Below are positions 37,246-46,417 of a DNA stretch of 62,529 nucleotides, in pieces. Both the position numbers and the translations under genes were made by a program. Where the stretch lies: the NCBI GenBank assembly GCA_945903305.1, contig CAMDOA010000009.1:1-62529 (forward strand). Direction: 5' to 3'. A model generated the notes under the pieces. The model was not told the DNA's origin, made no database searches, and saw only the letters and a program-made list of their open reading frames with translations. This DNA comes from Chitinophaga pinensis (GTDB lineage Bacteria; Bacteroidota; Bacteroidia; Chitinophagales; UBA10324). How positions within the stretch are numbered: position 1 is the stretch's first letter; each line of letters opens with the position of its first letter.

Positions 37246-37911
37246 ATGCTGTCAATGATAAAAATCCAGTTACTTGGTTTCCTTTTTATTACAGTAATTT
37301 TTATACTGATTGATTCTGAAAAAATAATTGCACAAGAAGTAGTTGGAAGCGGTGCCTGGATAGGTATTGATTTGAAAAAAAAACTATCGAAAAAATTCGA
37401 TTTTAATTTTTGTCCGCAGTTGCGAACCATTGCCACACCAGCACAATTTGGTTCACTTTTATTGGAGGCAGGTTTGGAATACGAAGTGTTAAAAAAATTA
37501 TCCGCTTCGGCTTTTTATCGTTATGACATAAGTTCCACCTCCACGCAACACCGGTTGTATTTTGATTTATCCGGTCAACATAAATTCAGTAAAAAAATAA
37601 ACACTGAATTACGAATAAGAATTCAACGGCAATTTGAGCTGAATAATTTGGCCGATAATTATCTGAGGCCTAAACTTTCAATCAAGTATAAACTCAATAA
37701 AAAAATTTCACCTTTTGTTTCAGGTGAATTGTTTTATCATATTTATTACAAAGGAAATGAGTTCGATAATTTCAGGTTTCAACCCGGCATCAACTGGGAT
37801 TTGAAAAACAACATGAGTATAAAAACATACTACCTGCTCGATTATGAATTCAATGTAAAAGCGCCTGGTGTGCAACACATTGCAGGAATAACTTTCGGGA
37901 AAGATTGGTGA
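37246..37911 (+). CDS. DUF2490 outer-membrane beta-barrel-like protein
   Basis: The signal peptide ends near IIAQ (residue 30). DUF2490 hallmarks follow: GAWIGIDLKKKLSKKFDFNFCPQLR, a series of amphipathic strands (YRYDISST, HRLYFDLSGQHKF, LRIRIQRQFE) and a C-terminal GITFGKDW. It is probably a small outer-membrane barrel. It closes the run LTD, lipoprotein, VTC, DUF4956, DUF2490, all plus strand with gaps under 20 bases. Confidence 0.82.
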   Translation: MLSMIKIQLLGFLFITVIFILIDSEKIIAQEVVGSGAWIGIDLKKKLSKKFDFNFCPQLRTIATPAQFGSLLLEAGLEYEVLKKLSASAFYRYDISSTSTQHRLYFDLSGQHKFSKKINTELRIRIQRQFELNNLADNYLRPKLSIKYKLNKKISPFVSGELFYHIYYKGNEFDNFRFQPGINWDLKNNMSIKTYYLLDYEFNVKAPGVQHIAGITFGKDW

Positions 37912-38053
37912 TGCAATTAGTTAATTCAAATTGAATTATTTTAATCGATCTCTTTTTTGAATGCAGATACATCTTGTTACGCTCCTATTTAATAAGTCAT
38001 AGCCATTATCGTTTTACATTTTTTTCATTCATTCAATTACATTCGCCACTACA

Positions 38054-39553
38054 ATGAAGATAACTAAAATTCTGATTGCAAATCGTGGTGAAATTGCTTT
38101 GCGAATTATGCGCAGTGCGAAAGAGATGGGAATAAAAACGGTAGCTGTTTATTCTGATGCCGACAGAACCGCCATGCATGTTCGATATGCTGATGAAGCA
38201 GTTCACATTGGCGATTCGCCTTCCAATCAATCCTACTTGCGTGGAGAAAAAATTATTGCCGCTGCAAAACAAACCGGAGCGCAAGCCATTCATCCCGGCT
38301 ATGGTTTTCTGAGCGAGAATGCAACTTTTGCCGATGAAGTAAAAAATGCAGGATTAATTTTCATTGGTCCATCTGCAGATTCAATGCGCATGATGGGAAG
38401 CAAATTAGCGGCAAAGGAAACGGCGAAGAAGTATAATATTCCAATGGTGCCAGGAACCGAAGGTGCCATAAGCGATGCGAAGGAAGCAATAGCGATTGCG
38501 AAAAAAATAGGATTTCCGATTCTGATAAAAGCAAGTGCTGGTGGTGGCGGAAAAGGAATGCGCGTAGTAAACAAAGAAGAAGAATTGGAAGAACAAATGA
38601 AGATGGCGATTGGCGAAGCCGTCAGTTCGTTTGGTGATGGCGCTGTGTTTATTGAAAAGTATGTGGCTGCTCCGCGACACATTGAAATTCAAGTGCTGGG
38701 CGATCAGCATAGAAATGTGGTTTATCTTTTTGAGCGCGAATGTTCAGTACAGCGCCGACATCAGAAGTTAGTGGAAGAAGCACCGAGTTCGGTTCTATCT
38801 CCAGAGTTGCGTGAGCGAATGGGTAAAAGCGCAGTGGATGCAGCGAAAGCTTGTGGCTATTACAATGCGGGTACAGTAGAATTTTTAGTGGATGAAAATC
38901 TGAATTATTATTTTCTGGAAATGAACACGCGTTTGCAGGTGGAGCACCCGGTAACAGAATTAATTTCCGGAATTGATTTGGTGAAGGAGCAAATAAAAAT
39001 TGCGCAAGGCGAAAAACTTTCGTTCACACAAAGTGATTTGAAAATTCATGGTCATGCCATTGAGTTGCGCGTATGTGCCGAAGACCCGATGAATAATTTT
39101 TTACCCGACATAGGAAAGTTGGAAAGATATGTCCGTCCGCAAGGAGCCGGTGTGCGCGTAGATGATGGAATGGAAGAAGGACAGGAGATTCCGATTTACT
39201 ACGACCCGATGATTGCTAAACTGATTGCGTATGGTAAAGACAGAACGGAAGCTATTGAAAGATTAACCCGCGCAATTGACGAATATAAAATTTCTGGTGT
39301 TGCCACAACCCTTTCATTTGGTAAGTGGGTAATCAATCATCCCGATTTTGTAAGCGGAAATTTTGATACATCATTTATAGCAAAAAATTTTACCGCTGCA
39401 ATTGAGCTGGATGAAATGAACACCGATGAAAAAACAATTGCTGCTTTATTTGCTGCTTCATTCGGAAATAAAAATGCTGCGACAGAAAAATCTGATCTAC
39501 AACAACGATCAGCCAATAATTTTTCGAACTGGAAGAATAACAGAAGTGAGTGA
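38054..39553 (+). CDS. accC: Biotin carboxylase subunit of acyl-CoA carboxylase
   Basis: It carboxylates biotin on the carrier protein with ATP and bicarbonate, for fatty-acid synthesis or for propionyl/other acyl-CoA carboxylation. The N-terminal domain is ILIANRGEIALRIMRSAKEMGI (ends ILIA and KEMGI). The ATP-grasp glycine loop is KASAGGGGKGMRVV, with HIEIQVLGDQHRNVVYLFERECSVQRRHQKLVEEAPS (ends HIEI and EAPS) and EMNTRLQVEHPVTE following. At 499 residues it is slightly longer than E. coli AccC (449). No accB or carboxyltransferase is adjacent, so the acyl-CoA partner is open. Confidence 0.93.
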   Translation: MKITKILIANRGEIALRIMRSAKEMGIKTVAVYSDADRTAMHVRYADEAVHIGDSPSNQSYLRGEKIIAAAKQTGAQAIHPGYGFLSENATFADEVKNAGLIFIGPSADSMRMMGSKLAAKETAKKYNIPMVPGTEGAISDAKEAIAIAKKIGFPILIKASAGGGGKGMRVVNKEEELEEQMKMAIGEAVSSFGDGAVFIEKYVAAPRHIEIQVLGDQHRNVVYLFERECSVQRRHQKLVEEAPSSVLSPELRERMGKSAVDAAKACGYYNAGTVEFLVDENLNYYFLEMNTRLQVEHPVTELISGIDLVKEQIKIAQGEKLSFTQSDLKIHGHAIELRVCAEDPMNNFLPDIGKLERYVRPQGAGVRVDDGMEEGQEIPIYYDPMIAKLIAYGKDRTEAIERLTRAIDEYKISGVATTLSFGKWVINHPDFVSGNFDTSFIAKNFTAAIELDEMNTDEKTIAALFAASFGNKNAATEKSDLQQRSANNFSNWKNNRSE

Positions 39554-39713
39554 GAGAATTTTAGATTTTTGATTTAAGATTTTTGATTTTTTTTGCTGCT
39601 ATAAGTTTCACACAGAGGATTACAGGAGAAAATTTCTCAGAGAAGCACAGAGAATTTTTACAAAGAACATTTTAAATAATTCTGCAAAATATTTTTCTAA
39701 AAATTAAAATCTC
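39554..39713. other. Intergenic low-complexity stretch
   Basis: It holds a near-repeat (TTAGATTTTTGAT then TTAAGATTTTTGAT, about 39560-39588) and then a purine-rich CACAGAG/CAGAGAA stretch (39609-39655). Both look like worn copies of simple intergenic repeats. No gene or clear terminator. Confidence 0.4.
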
Positions 39714-41282
39714 ATGAAAAAAATAATATCCATTCTCTTTTTTTCAATACTGATTATTCTTTTATGCAACAATTCAACTTTTGCCCAACTATCTTCTCAG
39801 GTAATTGATAGTCTTGTTCAGAATGCAATCAAAAAATTTGAAGTAGCAGGAGTTGCGGTTGGCATAGTTAAAGACGGCAAAATAATTTACGAAAAAGGAT
39901 TTGGTATGAAATCAATTGAAACAAAACAACTTGTTGATGTAAACACAAATTTTGCAATCGCATCGAACAGCAAAGCATTTACATGTGCAGCACTTTCAAT
40001 TCTGGTTGAAGAAGGAAAATTGAAATGGACTGACAAGGTGAGAGATTTCATTCCTGAATTTAAAATGTATAATGATTATGTAACTGAAAATTTCACCATT
40101 CAGGATTTACTGACTCATCGAAGCGGACTTGGATTAGGTGCAGGTGACTTAATGTTATTTCCTGATGGTTCAGATTTTACGATTGATGATGTTGTTAAAT
40201 GTTTTCAATTTTTTAAACCTGTTTCAGCATTCAGAACACAATTTGATTATGATAACCAATTGTATTTAGTAGCAGGTGAAGTGATTGCGAGAATCAGCAA
40301 AACGATCTACGAAGATTTTATTCAAAATAAAATTTTAAAGCCACTGCAGATGGAAAACTCCTACAGTTCTTTAAACAGAATGAAAGACAAAACCAATCTC
40401 GCCATACCCCACTCAACAACTTCGGGTACAATCAAAAGCATGAATTCTTTTGGCGACCAGATAAACAGCGCAGCGGGTGGCATTTATTCCAATGTGCATG
40501 ATATGTCTAAATGGATGTTGCTTCTATTAAATCATGGAAAGCATGGTGCTGATTTAAAATCTCAACTTTTCACAGAAGAAAGCCTTCAGGAAATGTGGAA
40601 GATACAAACCGTAGAAGATGCAAATCATAATCCAAGATACAACTATCATTTCAGGGGATATGGATTGGGTTGGGAATTAACCGATGTAAAAGGAAACCTA
40701 AGTGTATCACATACTGGAGGATTACCTGGAATGCTATCTATTGTTACAATGATTCCTGACTTAAATCTAGGGGTTGTGATTTTAACCAATACCGAAAGTG
40801 GTGGTGCCGGTGTTTTCTCCGCTGTAAGTCAAACCATCATAGATAGTTATCTCGGACTTTCAGATTTCGGTTGGACTGATAAATATCTAACTTATTTCCA
40901 ATCAGTAAAAAATGAAGGTGACAGTACTACCAAAATGGTTTGGGAAAAAGTAAAAAACTCCACTACTGTTTCATTTAATAAAAATGATTTCGTTGGAATT
41001 TATCGGGACAATTGGTTTGGAAAAATGGAGGTGTTTGAAAAAGAAAATCAGCTTTGGATAAAATCATACCGGTCACCGAAACTTACCGGACAATTATTTT
41101 TTTATAACGCAAATACATTTGCAATTAAATGGAATTATCAAGACATGAATTGCGATGCTTTTGCCATGTTTTCATTAGATGAAAATGGAAAAGCACAAAT
41201 CATAAAGATGAAAGGCATTTCTCCTAACATGGATTTCAGTTTTGATTTTCAGGATTTAGATCTTCAGCGATTGAAGGAATAA
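39714..41282 (+). CDS. Secreted serine hydrolase, class C beta-lactamase family
   Basis: After a signal peptide (ending TFAQ, residue 25) lies a beta-lactamase/transpeptidase-like domain. Its motifs are Ser84-x-x-Lys87 (IASNSKAF), Tyr179-x-Asn181 (FDYDNQLYL) and HTGGLPG. The C-terminal 100 or so residues (FVGIYRDNWFGKMEVFEKENQLWI; ends FVGI and QLWI) are a lipocalin-like DUF3471-type domain. Such proteins are periplasmic or lipoprotein esterases or D-amino-acid peptidases more often than true beta-lactamases. Monocistronic. Confidence 0.9.
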   Translation: MKKIISILFFSILIILLCNNSTFAQLSSQVIDSLVQNAIKKFEVAGVAVGIVKDGKIIYEKGFGMKSIETKQLVDVNTNFAIASNSKAFTCAALSILVEEGKLKWTDKVRDFIPEFKMYNDYVTENFTIQDLLTHRSGLGLGAGDLMLFPDGSDFTIDDVVKCFQFFKPVSAFRTQFDYDNQLYLVAGEVIARISKTIYEDFIQNKILKPLQMENSYSSLNRMKDKTNLAIPHSTTSGTIKSMNSFGDQINSAAGGIYSNVHDMSKWMLLLLNHGKHGADLKSQLFTEESLQEMWKIQTVEDANHNPRYNYHFRGYGLGWELTDVKGNLSVSHTGGLPGMLSIVTMIPDLNLGVVILTNTESGGAGVFSAVSQTIIDSYLGLSDFGWTDKYLTYFQSVKNEGDSTTKMVWEKVKNSTTVSFNKNDFVGIYRDNWFGKMEVFEKENQLWIKSYRSPKLTGQLFFYNANTFAIKWNYQDMNCDAFAMFSLDENGKAQIIKMKGISPNMDFSFDFQDLDLQRLKE

Positions 41283-41301
41283 AATGCAAACAACTGTTTC
41301 G

Positions 41302-42774
41302 TTATTTTTTCTTCAAAGAAATTCCTCTTCGACCAGCTTCTTCTAACATAAACTGATAGGCCTCATCATAATTGTTCGAGAGCTTGCCATCGAGAATAGC
41401 TTCGCGTATGGCATCTTTTATTTCGCCCACTTCTCTTCCGGGCTTTAAATCGAATGCTTCCATAATTATTGCTCCATCAATGGGTGGTTGAAAATTGCGG
41501 AGGTTGTCTTTCTCTTCCACTTCCTTCATTTTAATCTGCACCAGTTCAAAGTTGCGCAGAAATCGGATTACTTTTTTTTCATTCTTACTGGTGATATCGG
41601 CTTTGCATAATTTCATTAAGTCATCTACATCGTCGCCGGCTTCAAACATTAACCGTCTTACTGCCGAATCATTTACCTGATCGTTTGACAAACTGATAGG
41701 TCGTAAATGAAGCAGCACCAGTTTTTCCACATATTTCATCTTTTCATTCAACGGTAATTTAAAGCGTCGAAAAATTTTCGAAACCATCCTTGCTCCTACT
41801 GCATCGTGGCCGTGAAAAGTCCAGCCCGTTCCGACTTCAAATTTTTTAGTAACAGGTTTGGCAATATCATGCAACACTGCTGACCACCGTAACCAAAGAT
41901 TATCGCTCTTCAAACAAACATTATCAATAACCTGAAGTGTATGATAAAAATTATCCTTGTGCCCCTTGCCTTCCTTCATTTCAGTGCCGGCAAGTGCCAC
42001 AAACTCCGGGAAAATCAGTTGCATGATTCCGGTCTTATATAGGAGGTCTAACCCGATAGATGGCTTGAACGACAATAAAATTTTATTGAACTCATCGGTT
42101 ATTCTTTCAGTGCTTATAATTTTTATGCGCTCACAATTATCATTGATTGCCTGCAATGTTTTTTCTTCAATCTGAAATTGCAACTGCGATGCAAACCGTA
42201 TAGCGCGCATCATGCGCAACGGATCATCGCTAAAAGTGATGTTCGGGTCGAGTGGAGTTTTTATTAATCCTGCAGCTAGATCTTTCAATCCTGAAAATTG
42301 ATCTATTAATTTACCTGATTCATTACTGAGCAATTCAATTGCCAGTGTATTAATTGTGAAATCTCTTCGGCTTAAATCATCCAACAGTGATCCGGTTTCA
42401 ACCGCCGGTTTCCGCGAGTTTTCAGAATATGATTCCTTGCGCGCTCCCACAAATTCTACATCCATATCCTGATACCTGAATTGCGCAGTTCCAAAATGTT
42501 TAAAAATATTTACCGAAGGTGCAGGTTTAAAATTTTTAGCAACTTTTTCGGCCAGTTCAATTCCACTTCCTAAGCACATAAAATCAAAATCTTTACATTG
42601 TCGTGATAAAATTTTATCACGAACATATCCTCCAATAATATAAGCAGGCACATTTAATTCTTTTGCTGATAAAGCAACCTTGGAAATTATATTTTTTTCC
42701 TCTTGTGTAAAAATCAATCCCGGTAATTCTTGTATTTTAAATTCACTATCCATACTCGGCAAATTTAACCCCAT
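41302..42774 (-). CDS. cca: tRNA nucleotidyltransferase / poly(A) polymerase with HD domain
   Basis: It adds or repairs the CCA end of tRNAs. The nucleotidyltransferase head has YIIGGYVRDKIL (45-56), the metal-binding Asp62 and Asp64 (CKDFDFMCLG) and RRDFTINTLAIEL. The RNA-binding neck follows, with DDPLRMMRAIRFASQLQF. An HD domain (LRWSAVLHDIAKP and HGHDAVGARM) comes in the C-terminal half. At 490 residues it matches Bacteroidota enzymes. ATG 42753 (MDSEFKIQEL) is an alternative start. Confidence 0.93.
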   Translation of the reverse strand: MGLNLPSMDSEFKIQELPGLIFTQEEKNIISKVALSAKELNVPAYIIGGYVRDKILSRQCKDFDFMCLGSGIELAEKVAKNFKPAPSVNIFKHFGTAQFRYQDMDVEFVGARKESYSENSRKPAVETGSLLDDLSRRDFTINTLAIELLSNESGKLIDQFSGLKDLAAGLIKTPLDPNITFSDDPLRMMRAIRFASQLQFQIEEKTLQAINDNCERIKIISTERITDEFNKILLSFKPSIGLDLLYKTGIMQLIFPEFVALAGTEMKEGKGHKDNFYHTLQVIDNVCLKSDNLWLRWSAVLHDIAKPVTKKFEVGTGWTFHGHDAVGARMVSKIFRRFKLPLNEKMKYVEKLVLLHLRPISLSNDQVNDSAVRRLMFEAGDDVDDLMKLCKADITSKNEKKVIRFLRNFELVQIKMKEVEEKDNLRNFQPPIDGAIIMEAFDLKPGREVGEIKDAIREAILDGKLSNNYDEAYQFMLEEAGRRGISLKKK

Positions 42775-42958
42775 CTGATAAAGTGTTCAAAAATTATAGA
42801 ATACATCCATCTTCTTTTCAAAAAATATTTCAAGAACCAAATTATTTCAAAGCTTACTCGAAAAGAAATTATGTCAAATCTGAATTAAATAATGCGATAA
42901 ATATTTGTGAATACATTTTATTTCCACCTACATTTACTTTACAATTAAACTCCTGTAT

Positions 42959-43669
42959 ATGAAATACTTTTTTGCTTACCTCATAGTAATTACCACTTGC
43001 AGCAACTTATCATTTGCACAATCTTTTAGTTTTATAGACAACAAAGAGCAATTTATTAGCCCAACCTGCGCCGGTTACGACGATTTTTATGTTCACATGA
43101 AAAATGAAAAAAACGATAGTTTGTTATTGCAATGGATAGGAATACTTAATCAGTTAGATCCGTGTTGGGAATCATCGTATTCAATTTGTGATAATTATAA
43201 CTGCTACTTTGGTATTCCGACTTCGGTTAGCACCATGGCAAAAATTGGCCCGGGCGACACCACCTTTTTAAAATTTTCAAATGCGATGATGACTCATTAT
43301 GCAGGCACTCCGACAATAAAATTTTTAGTTTGGGATATGGATTTACCTACATCAATTGATACAGTAACTTACCATATTACCATTTGTCCTGATTCAACTT
43401 TATGTACCGAATTTTCCGCTGTTGCTCCTCAAAATTCATTTGCAACTTTAACTATTTTCCCTAATCCGGCTAATGAAAAAATAATTGTTCATTCAGAAGA
43501 AATACAATCTGTTCAAATAGTCAATTTGATTGGTCAGGTAATTATAAATGAGCAATTTGCGCTGACCAATGAAGTAACTTTAAATATCGCTTTACTCCCA
43601 AAAGGCATTTATTTTATCCGTGTACTTACTGCTGAAGGATGGCAAACAAATAAATTGATAAAGAGTTAA
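42959..43669 (+). CDS. Secreted protein with T9SS sorting domain, unknown N-terminal domain
   Basis: 236 residues. A signal peptide ends at FAQ (residue 20). Residues 21-155 form an unrecognised beta-rich domain with five or more cysteines (TCAGYDDF, DPCWESSYSICDNYNCYFGIP, ITICPDSTLC) and GPGDTTFLKF, reminiscent of a small DUF4625-like or Ig-like fold. Residues about 160-236 are a T9SS domain (TIFPNPANEKIIVHS to KGIYFIRVLT). It is exported by T9SS; the function is unknown. Confidence 0.78.
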   Translation: MKYFFAYLIVITTCSNLSFAQSFSFIDNKEQFISPTCAGYDDFYVHMKNEKNDSLLLQWIGILNQLDPCWESSYSICDNYNCYFGIPTSVSTMAKIGPGDTTFLKFSNAMMTHYAGTPTIKFLVWDMDLPTSIDTVTYHITICPDSTLCTEFSAVAPQNSFATLTIFPNPANEKIIVHSEEIQSVQIVNLIGQVIINEQFALTNEVTLNIALLPKGIYFIRVLTAEGWQTNKLIKS

Positions 43670-43905
43670 ATCAATTTTTCTCTGGCTGATTTTATGTTTT
43701 GTGCTGAAATCACCAAAGCCTGATATGCATTGGCAAATGGCTTAACAATGGAATCTTAATTTTTAATTTGATAGCCAGCTAAAACCCATTTAAAAATCAC
43801 ATTTATTAAAGCCCAATTTGTATTCTGATATTTATATTTCAAATTTTGATTTAACTATTTCCAACTCCGAAAATTCATTTTATTTTCCCCCCATAAACAT
43901 TACAA

Positions 43906-44355
43906 ATGAGAAAAGTACAAAATGGCGATACAGTGAAAGTTCACTATCACGGGACATTAGCGAGCGGCGAAACTTTTGATTCTTCAGAAGGCCGCGCTCC
44001 ACTCGAATTTATTGTTGGCGAAGGACAGGTGATTGCCGGCTTTGATAATGCAATGATTGATATGGAAGTTGGTCAGTCAAAAAAAGTGGAGATACCGATG
44101 CTCGAAGCGTATGGCGAAGCGCACGACGAAATGATTTTAAAATTTCCGAAAGCAAATTTCCCAGCTGATTTTGTTCCCGAATTGGGAATGAGTTTGCAGA
44201 TGAAGGATCAGCAAGGTAATCCGGTTCCGGTAATTGTTGTTGGTATTGAAGAAGAAGTAATAGTGCTTGATGCCAATCATCCTCTCGCAGGTCGCGATTT
44301 AATTTTTCAGATTGAATTGGTGGAGATTGACGGAGGGAAAATAATTATGGCCTGA
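43906..44355 (+). CDS. SlyD-like FKBP-type peptidyl-prolyl isomerase
   Basis: A 149-residue FKBP with VQNGDTVKVHYHGTLASGETFDSSEGR (ends VQNG and SEGR), PLEFIVGEGQVIAGFDNAMIDMEVGQ (ends PLEF and EVGQ), then an insert-in-flap chaperone domain (about 70-120) and the closing strand NHPLAGRDLIFQIELVEI. It catalyses proline isomerisation and has chaperone activity. It lacks the His-rich metal-binding tail of E. coli SlyD, which is common in this phylum. Confidence 0.92.
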   Translation: MRKVQNGDTVKVHYHGTLASGETFDSSEGRAPLEFIVGEGQVIAGFDNAMIDMEVGQSKKVEIPMLEAYGEAHDEMILKFPKANFPADFVPELGMSLQMKDQQGNPVPVIVVGIEEEVIVLDANHPLAGRDLIFQIELVEIDGGKIIMA

Positions 44356-44430
44356 ATAGTCAATACAAGTATTGAGTAAATACAAGTACTGAGAAAATTC
44401 AGTCAGCAAAAAAAAATTCAATAGTATTTT

Positions 44431-44468
44431 CTGCCTACTGTCAACTGCATACTGTCTACTGCCTACTG
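44431..44468. repeat. 7-nt periodic intergenic repeat (CTGnnnA)
   Basis: Heptamers CTGCCTA, CTGTCAA, CTGCATA, CTGTCTA, CTGCCTA, CTG run without interruption upstream of recQ. The same heptamers occur at 18291-18325 inside a coding sequence. Confidence 0.7.
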
Positions 44469-44494
44469 ATTTTAACTATTACATTTAGGCAATC

Positions 44495-46417
44495 ATGAAT
44501 GCCGATACAAATTCACATGAATTGCATGACCTCCTGAAAAAATATTGGGGTTACGATCAGTTCCGGCCTTTTCAGGAAGAGGTGATTCTTTCGGTTTTGA
44601 ATAAGCGGGATACTCTTGCTCTGATGCCAACCGGTGGAGGCAAGTCCATTTGTTTTCAGATTCCGGCTATGTACTTGGATGGAATGTGTCTGGTAATTTC
44701 TCCATTGATTGCATTGATGAAGGATCAGGTAAATAATCTTCGTTCGCGGAAAATTTCTGCAGTTGCCATTCACTCCGGAATGAGTTATCGCGAAGTGGAT
44801 ATGACTTTAGAAAAATGTATTGAAGGTCATTACAAATTTTTATACCTCTCTCCAGAAAGATTGACCACGGATATTTTTCGTGCGCGATTACCAAAAATGA
44901 AAATCAATTTAATCGCCGTTGATGAAGCACATTGTATTTCGCAGTGGGGTTATGATTTTCGTCCGCCTTACTTGCGCATTGCCGAAGTACGCGAAGAGTT
45001 AAATGATATTCCTGTTCTTGCATTAACTGCCTCTGCAACTAAAGTGGTTTGTACTGACATCATGCAGAAACTGCAATTCAAACAGCAGCATGCTGTGCGA
45101 AGAAGTTTCGAACGAAAAAATTTATCGTACTCCGTTTTATTTGAAGAAGATAAATTCGGCCGCTTGTTAAAGATGCTGGATAAAGTAAAGGGAACAGCAA
45201 TAGTATATGTGCGCAACAGAAGAAGAACAAAAGAGGTTGCCATGTTTCTTCAACAAAATAAAGTAAGTGCTACAGAATATCATGCAGGTTTATCACATGG
45301 CGAGCGATCGCAAAAACAGGAAGACTGGATTCAGAATAAAGTGCGCGTGATTGTTTGCACCAATGCGTTTGGAATGGGAATAGATAAACCTGATGTTCGG
45401 CTTGTGATACATTGGGATGTGCCTGATAATTTAGAAAGTTATTTTCAGGAAGCAGGTCGCGCCGGTCGCGATGAAAAAAAATCTTATGCAGTAATCCTGT
45501 ATAACAACTCTGATGTAACAGAGTTAAATAAGAGAGAAGCCGACCATTTTCCTGATTTCGAAGAAGTAAAAAATATTTACAATGCCATTGGAAATTTTTG
45601 CAAAGTGGCTGATGGTGCAGGGCAGGGCGAGAGTTTCAATTTTGATTTGAATGTTTTTTTGAAAACTTATCAGTTCAATGCCATTCGTACTTTGCAATCA
45701 TTAAAACTTTTGGAGCAGGAAGGATATTTATCTTTTTCCGATTCGGTTTACTTACCATCGAGAATTATGATGACCGTTGATAAGGAATCATTGTATCGGT
45801 ATGAAGTCATGCATCCCGAACACGAAGCGCTAATCAAAGCAATCATGCGTTCGTATGGCGGTGTATTCGATTATTTTTCTCAGGTGAGGGAAGAAGAACT
45901 GGCGAAAGCATTGAACACTACTTACATTGAAATAATCAAGCACTTGCGTGTGTTTCAACAAAGTAATTTATTGCAGTACGAAGAGCGAAATGAAAATCCG
46001 CAATTGTTTTTTCTGAAGGAAAGAATGCGAAGCGAGCAATTGCAATTCAATACCGAGCTGCTGAATCAGCGAAAGGAAAGTTATCACAATCGATTGCAGG
46101 CCATGTTGCATTACATTACTGATCATGCGCATTGCCGCAATGAAACTTTGTTAAATTATTTTGATGAAGAAGAAACCAGCCGTTGCGGAGTTTGTGATGT
46201 GTGCCTGCGAAGAAATAAACTGGAAGTTAGCGACATTGAATTTGAACACATAATTGAACAACTGAAAAGTTCGTTAAGCAAAAATCAACTGGAATTCAAT
46301 CAGCTTGTACCAACTGTTCATGGCGTTACAGAAGAAAAATTGTTGCATACTTTGCGCTGGCTCATCGACCAGAATATGATTACCGAAAACGATAGACACC
46401 AGTTGCAGTGGAACTGA
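44495..46417 (+). CDS. recQ: RecQ-family ATP-dependent DNA helicase
   Basis: A 3'-5' superfamily-2 helicase for recombination and fork repair. The Q-motif region is GYDQFRPFQEEVI, Walker A is MPTGGGKS (44-51), the DEAH box is at 143-146 with ISQWGYDFRPPY (aromatic-rich loop), and motif VI is QEAGRAGRDEK. The RQC zinc site is formed by CRNETLLNYF and CGVCDVC (about 545-575). A winged-helix-like region follows, but a clear HRDC domain is missing, so the protein ends soon after RQC. At 640 residues it is normal for the short RecQ paralogues of Bacteroidota. The stop overlaps the next start by 10 bases. Confidence 0.95.
   Translation: MNADTNSHELHDLLKKYWGYDQFRPFQEEVILSVLNKRDTLALMPTGGGKSICFQIPAMYLDGMCLVISPLIALMKDQVNNLRSRKISAVAIHSGMSYREVDMTLEKCIEGHYKFLYLSPERLTTDIFRARLPKMKINLIAVDEAHCISQWGYDFRPPYLRIAEVREELNDIPVLALTASATKVVCTDIMQKLQFKQQHAVRRSFERKNLSYSVLFEEDKFGRLLKMLDKVKGTAIVYVRNRRRTKEVAMFLQQNKVSATEYHAGLSHGERSQKQEDWIQNKVRVIVCTNAFGMGIDKPDVRLVIHWDVPDNLESYFQEAGRAGRDEKKSYAVILYNNSDVTELNKREADHFPDFEEVKNIYNAIGNFCKVADGAGQGESFNFDLNVFLKTYQFNAIRTLQSLKLLEQEGYLSFSDSVYLPSRIMMTVDKESLYRYEVMHPEHEALIKAIMRSYGGVFDYFSQVREEELAKALNTTYIEIIKHLRVFQQSNLLQYEERNENPQLFFLKERMRSEQLQFNTELLNQRKESYHNRLQAMLHYITDHAHCRNETLLNYFDEEETSRCGVCDVCLRRNKLEVSDIEFEHIIEQLKSSLSKNQLEFNQLVPTVHGVTEEKLLHTLRWLIDQNMITENDRHQLQWN

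Noticed and set aside
39714-41282. Antibiotic-resistance beta-lactamase
   Set aside because: The motifs fit the broad serine-hydrolase family with a lipocalin-like tail; nothing specific to AmpC-type resistance enzymes is seen.
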